From the NCBI GenBank assembly GCA_949357655.1, contig CASHTG010000013.1, positions 186,001 through 250,000 on the forward strand: 64,000 nucleotides of DNA. The letters are read 5' to 3'. This document shows, in pieces, positions 62,501-64,000 of the stretch. This DNA is from Parascedosporium putredinis. Its lineage: Eukaryota; Ascomycota; Sordariomycetes; Microascales; Microascaceae. Position 1 is the first letter of the stretch, and the number at the start of each line of letters is the position of its first letter. Position numbers and translations under genes: made by a program. The notes under the pieces were generated by a model. The model saw only the letters and a list, made by a program, of their open reading frames with translations, was not told where the DNA came from and did not search any database.

Positions 62501-64000
62501 ATTCTGGCGTAGGGAAGTACTGGGCCACAGAGTTGATGACCACCAGGTCTGGAGAAAGCCCCTGAACCTGGTCTATGTCTGTGGCTGTACCAACCTGTAC
62601 GTCAGACCTACCAGCGAGGGCCGGGATGGACTTGGCCTTGTTGGTAGCGAAAGCAGCCGCTGACTGTGACGGCTCGAGCCCAATATAGCTCTCAAGGCCA
62701 GCGTAGTTGCTGAGATTGAACATGATCATACCAGTACCAGTGCCTATCTCGAATACATGACCTGGCGGGCGGCCATCTATAAGTGTCTGCATCGTGTCGT
62801 CGAGCCATTCTTGCATCTCAACCTTGGCGATGGGTTTTCCATCATACATGGAAGTCCAGCCCATGAAGTCGTTACCGATGGCGGAGTGGTCGATGGTGTC
62901 AATGTCAGCATATGTATTCATGTCGAAATGTGCCGCCCAGCCTTCGACCTGGCTGGTCACCTCTTGTTGGTCGCCGGCAGTATTGTTCTGGCCTTCGACT
63001 GTGACAAAGCTGACCATCTCTAGCTCCCGACCTTCTTGTACCCGGACAATGACAACGGCATCGCGAACAGCGGTATCCGTAAGGATGGCATGCTCTACCT
63101 CGGCTGGCTCGATTCGGTGGCCGCGGATCTTGATTTGCTGGTCCATTCGTCCAAAGAACTCTAGGTAGCCGTCTGTTGGTCGGTAGCGTGCGCGATCTCC
63201 AGTCCGGTAAGCCCGAACAGGCTCGCCACTATTGATAGTCACATGGACGAATCGACCCTGGTCTAATGCTGCATCGGTATATCCTCGAGCGAGACCGTCT
63301 CCGGTGACGACAAGCTCACCCATCACGCCAGGTGGCACAATCTGCTGGTTCGGGTCCATGATGTAGGCACCAGAGTTGCTGACTGCGCGACCGATCGGAA
63401 CACCGTTGATGCACTGCTCGTCTTCACCCATCCTATACACAGTACTGAACGTGGTGTTTTCTGTCGGGCCGTACACGTGACAGAATGCACCTTGTACCAG
63501 TTCCCTGGCTTGGAAAGAATCCTCTGGTCGCATCCTCTCACCTCCGGCAAATAGTAGATCCAAGGTGGCGATGGCGGCGGGAGCTTCGCTTAGCTGTTGC
63601 TTGAGAAGTGAGGTGGAAAAGAAAGCTGCTTTGATGCTATGGCTTGAGAAGATGGCGGCCAAGGCACTGGGGTCCAGGACAGTCATGTAATCGATGCAGA
63701 CCACCGTCCCGCCGTTCAGTAGGGGAGCATAGAGCTCCCATGTGGTAGCATCGAACGCCAGGTTCGCCATGTGAGCAACGCAGACAGCAGAATCCGCATT
63801 AGACACTAGATTGCTTTCCTTAACCAAGCGTAGAATAGCGCGATGCTCGACCATGACACCCTTGGGTTTTCCTGTCGAACCGGATGTGAAGATGACATAT
63901 GCGAGACTTGTCGCCGATGGTCCGACATCACCGCTGACAGCATCGGCCTGGCCCAGGGTGTCGCCGATCCGAACGAACTCTACCTTGGGATCTTGAATAT
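34293..64000 (-). CDS. Giant non-ribosomal peptide synthetase, N-methylating, with terminal reductase (5' end outside window)
   Basis: Cytosolic multimodular enzyme that builds an N-methylated peptide on phosphopantetheine arms. The 29.7 kb seen, about 9,900 residues, is intronless and ends at a TAG (34295-34293). Domains in order of synthesis: A(partial)-NMT-T, C-A-NMT-T, C-A-T, four times C-A-NMT-T, then R. Every complete C domain has HHIISDG, every A domain has GSTGKPKG or GSTGRPKG and a YGPTE core, every T domain has LGGHSL, and every NMT has VFEIGTGTGM. There is no epimerase and no thioesterase. The NMT sits between A8 and A9 of its A domain, as in cyclosporin and enniatin synthetases. 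About 15 one-base losses (near 60710, 60055, 60017, 58460, 57205, 56395, 54755, 54345, 51945, 51500, 48463, 45095, 42125, 36636 and 35090) break the frame, all in the same direction. Not a single in-frame stop is seen between them, so I treat the gene as functional. It begins in the first visible A domain and must continue upstream. Confidence 0.93.
35600..40074 (-). other. NRPS module 7 of window (last): C-A-NMT-T
   Basis: HHIISDG at about 39651-39628, SAM motif at about 37082-37050 (VFEIGTGTGMILFNL), carrier Ser near 35714. The code D-N-W-M-L-A-A-V-S-K has Asn at position 236 and Ser at 331 and matches no code I know, so the C-terminal residue is unpredicted. The A3 core reads GSTGRPKG. The loaded residue is N-methylated and then handed to the reductase. 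A slip in an A run near 36636 lies inside the NMT region. Confidence 0.85.
40075..44544 (-). other. NRPS module 6 of window: C-A-NMT-T, N-methyl-valine predicted
   Basis: HHIISDG at about 44126-44103, SAM motif at about 41555-41521, carrier Ser near 40196. The code D-A-W-M-F-A-A-V-L-K is, as I recall the published table, the code of the valine modules of cyclosporin synthetase, so N-methyl-valine is the best single prediction in the protein. A frame slip near 42125 is in a G run. Confidence 0.85.
44545..49034 (-). other. NRPS module 5 of window: C-A-NMT-T
   Basis: HHIISDG at about 48600-48578, SAM motif at about 46035-46001, carrier Ser near 44673. The code D-V-W-I-F-A-A-V-L-K is one residue away from module 2 (Ile to Val at position 330), so a Val/Ile-like N-methylated residue is expected. 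The two A domains are closely similar throughout (LICVDYFT, LDVLFVAGDRF, NAYGPTENG). Frame slips near 48463 and 45095. Confidence 0.85.
49035..53529 (-). other. NRPS module 4 of window: C-A-NMT-T
   Basis: HHIISDG at about 53104-53081, SAM motif at about 50528-50493, carrier Ser near 49153. The A-domain code D-A-W-F-F-G-V-T-F-K and the unusual HVYGPTENTTFST and AGGERMRPED stretches are shared with module 1 almost residue for residue, so both should load the same amino acid. Frame slips near 51945 and 51500. Confidence 0.85.
53530..56759 (-). other. NRPS module 3 of window: C-A-T, no methyltransferase
   Basis: The only complete module here without an NMT; at 3.2 kb it is about 1.25 kb shorter than the others. 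After the A8 region (EPEMIAFVETRDDD) the frame passes through a short linker straight to SFDEQVALRAENELRTLLQG and the A10 motif PINANGKVDRKEL. HHIISDG at about 56345-56325, carrier Ser near 53655 (LGGHSL). The code is D-V-W-M-F-A-A-I-C-K, probably a branched aliphatic residue, incorporated with a free amide NH. Losses near 56395, 54755 and 54345. Confidence 0.85.
56760..61239 (-). other. NRPS module 2 of window: C-A-NMT-T
   Basis: C-domain HHIISDG at about 60817-60797, A3 core at about 59380-59341, SAM motif at about 58237-58205, carrier Ser near 56880. The code is D-V-W-I-F-A-A-I-L-K, which differs from the cyclosporin synthetase Val code only by conservative changes, so a branched aliphatic residue (Val/Ile-like), N-methylated, is expected. 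Five one-base losses fall here, two of them within 40 bases at 60055 and 60017. Confidence 0.85.
61240..64000 (-). other. NRPS module 1 of window: A(partial)-NMT-T
   Basis: The window opens just upstream of the A3 core (TSGSTGKPKG, about 63895-63868). The selectivity code read against GrsA positions is D-A-W-F-F-G-V-T-F-K (from FDATTWEL, AAFFSTS, LLFAGGERM, HVYGPTENTTF; the last Lys assumed). It is identical to the code of module 4. I cannot assign it firmly; it looks hydrophobic or small aliphatic. The SAM motif of the NMT lies at about 62757-62727 and the phosphopantetheine Ser near 61365. A run of nine threonines (coded at 62052-62025) interrupts a linker inside the NMT region. The C domain of this module is outside the window. 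Confidence 0.85.

Noticed and set aside
34293..64000. Calling the NRPS a pseudogene or a string of separate genes.
   Set aside because: All breaks are one-base losses in one direction, flanking frames continue the same domain, there are no internal nonsense codons and every core motif is intact. Splits fall inside domains, not between them.
34293..64000. Identifying the gene as cyclosporin synthetase.
   Set aside because: The NMT pattern and one valine code are alike, but this protein ends in a reductase, lacks the terminal C domain, and its last modules and codes do not follow the cyclosporin order as I know it.

Overview
The window reads as a nuclear contig from a filamentous ascomycete (Pezizomycotina). 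The grounds are a HET-domain gene, a Clr5-domain gene, an F-box gene, a GPI-anchored CRH-type GH16 enzyme, short introns of 52-99 bases with GTATGT/GTAAGC-type donors and CTAAC-type branch points, decayed Ty1/copia retroelements, and a huge intronless non-ribosomal peptide synthetase (NRPS). The species cannot be named from the sequence.

Layout. 1-8.3 kb is gene-dense: a C2H2/fungal_trans transcription factor (minus, cut by the left edge), a metallo-beta-lactamase-fold hydrolase, a succinate-semialdehyde-type aldehyde dehydrogenase and a HET-domain protein. 9-14.2 kb is a retroelement graveyard: two internally deleted copia remnants plus LTR pieces in both orientations. It is followed by an intact gag-like ORF standing alone (14.56-15.30 kb). 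15.5-29.9 kb carries an F-box protein, a small secreted Cys-rich protein, a Clr5 protein, a GPI-anchored surface protein, a CRH/UTR2 transglycosidase and two multi-pass membrane proteins, separated by long empty stretches. 30.4-33.8 kb holds a decayed NmrA-like gene, an LTR-like piece and four copies of a roughly 110-bp repeat. From 34.3 kb to the right edge, on the minus strand, lies the 3' two-thirds or so of a giant NRPS.

The NRPS is the main object. In the direction of synthesis the window shows A(partial)-NMT-T, C-A-NMT-T, C-A-T, C-A-NMT-T, C-A-NMT-T, C-A-NMT-T, C-A-NMT-T and then a thioester reductase (R). Six of the last seven modules carry an N-methyltransferase inserted in the A domain, as in cyclosporin and enniatin synthetases. 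The chain ends in an NAD(P)H reductase instead of a cyclising C domain. The inferred product is a heavily N-methylated, mostly aliphatic, linear peptide of at least seven residues, released as a C-terminal aldehyde or amino alcohol, or cyclised through that aldehyde. I do not recognise a characterised synthetase with this combination.

Nearly every multi-kilobase gene in the window is interrupted by single-base frame slips. Every slip goes in the same direction, a lost base, and most sit in short homopolymers. About 15 fall in the NRPS alone, which otherwise has no internal stops and complete catalytic motifs. This looks like uncorrected long-read undercalling, not gene decay, so I treat these genes as functional. 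Coordinates span whole genes across the slips and no corrected sequences are given. The exception is the NmrA-like gene, which also has clustered nonsense codons of the C-to-T type.
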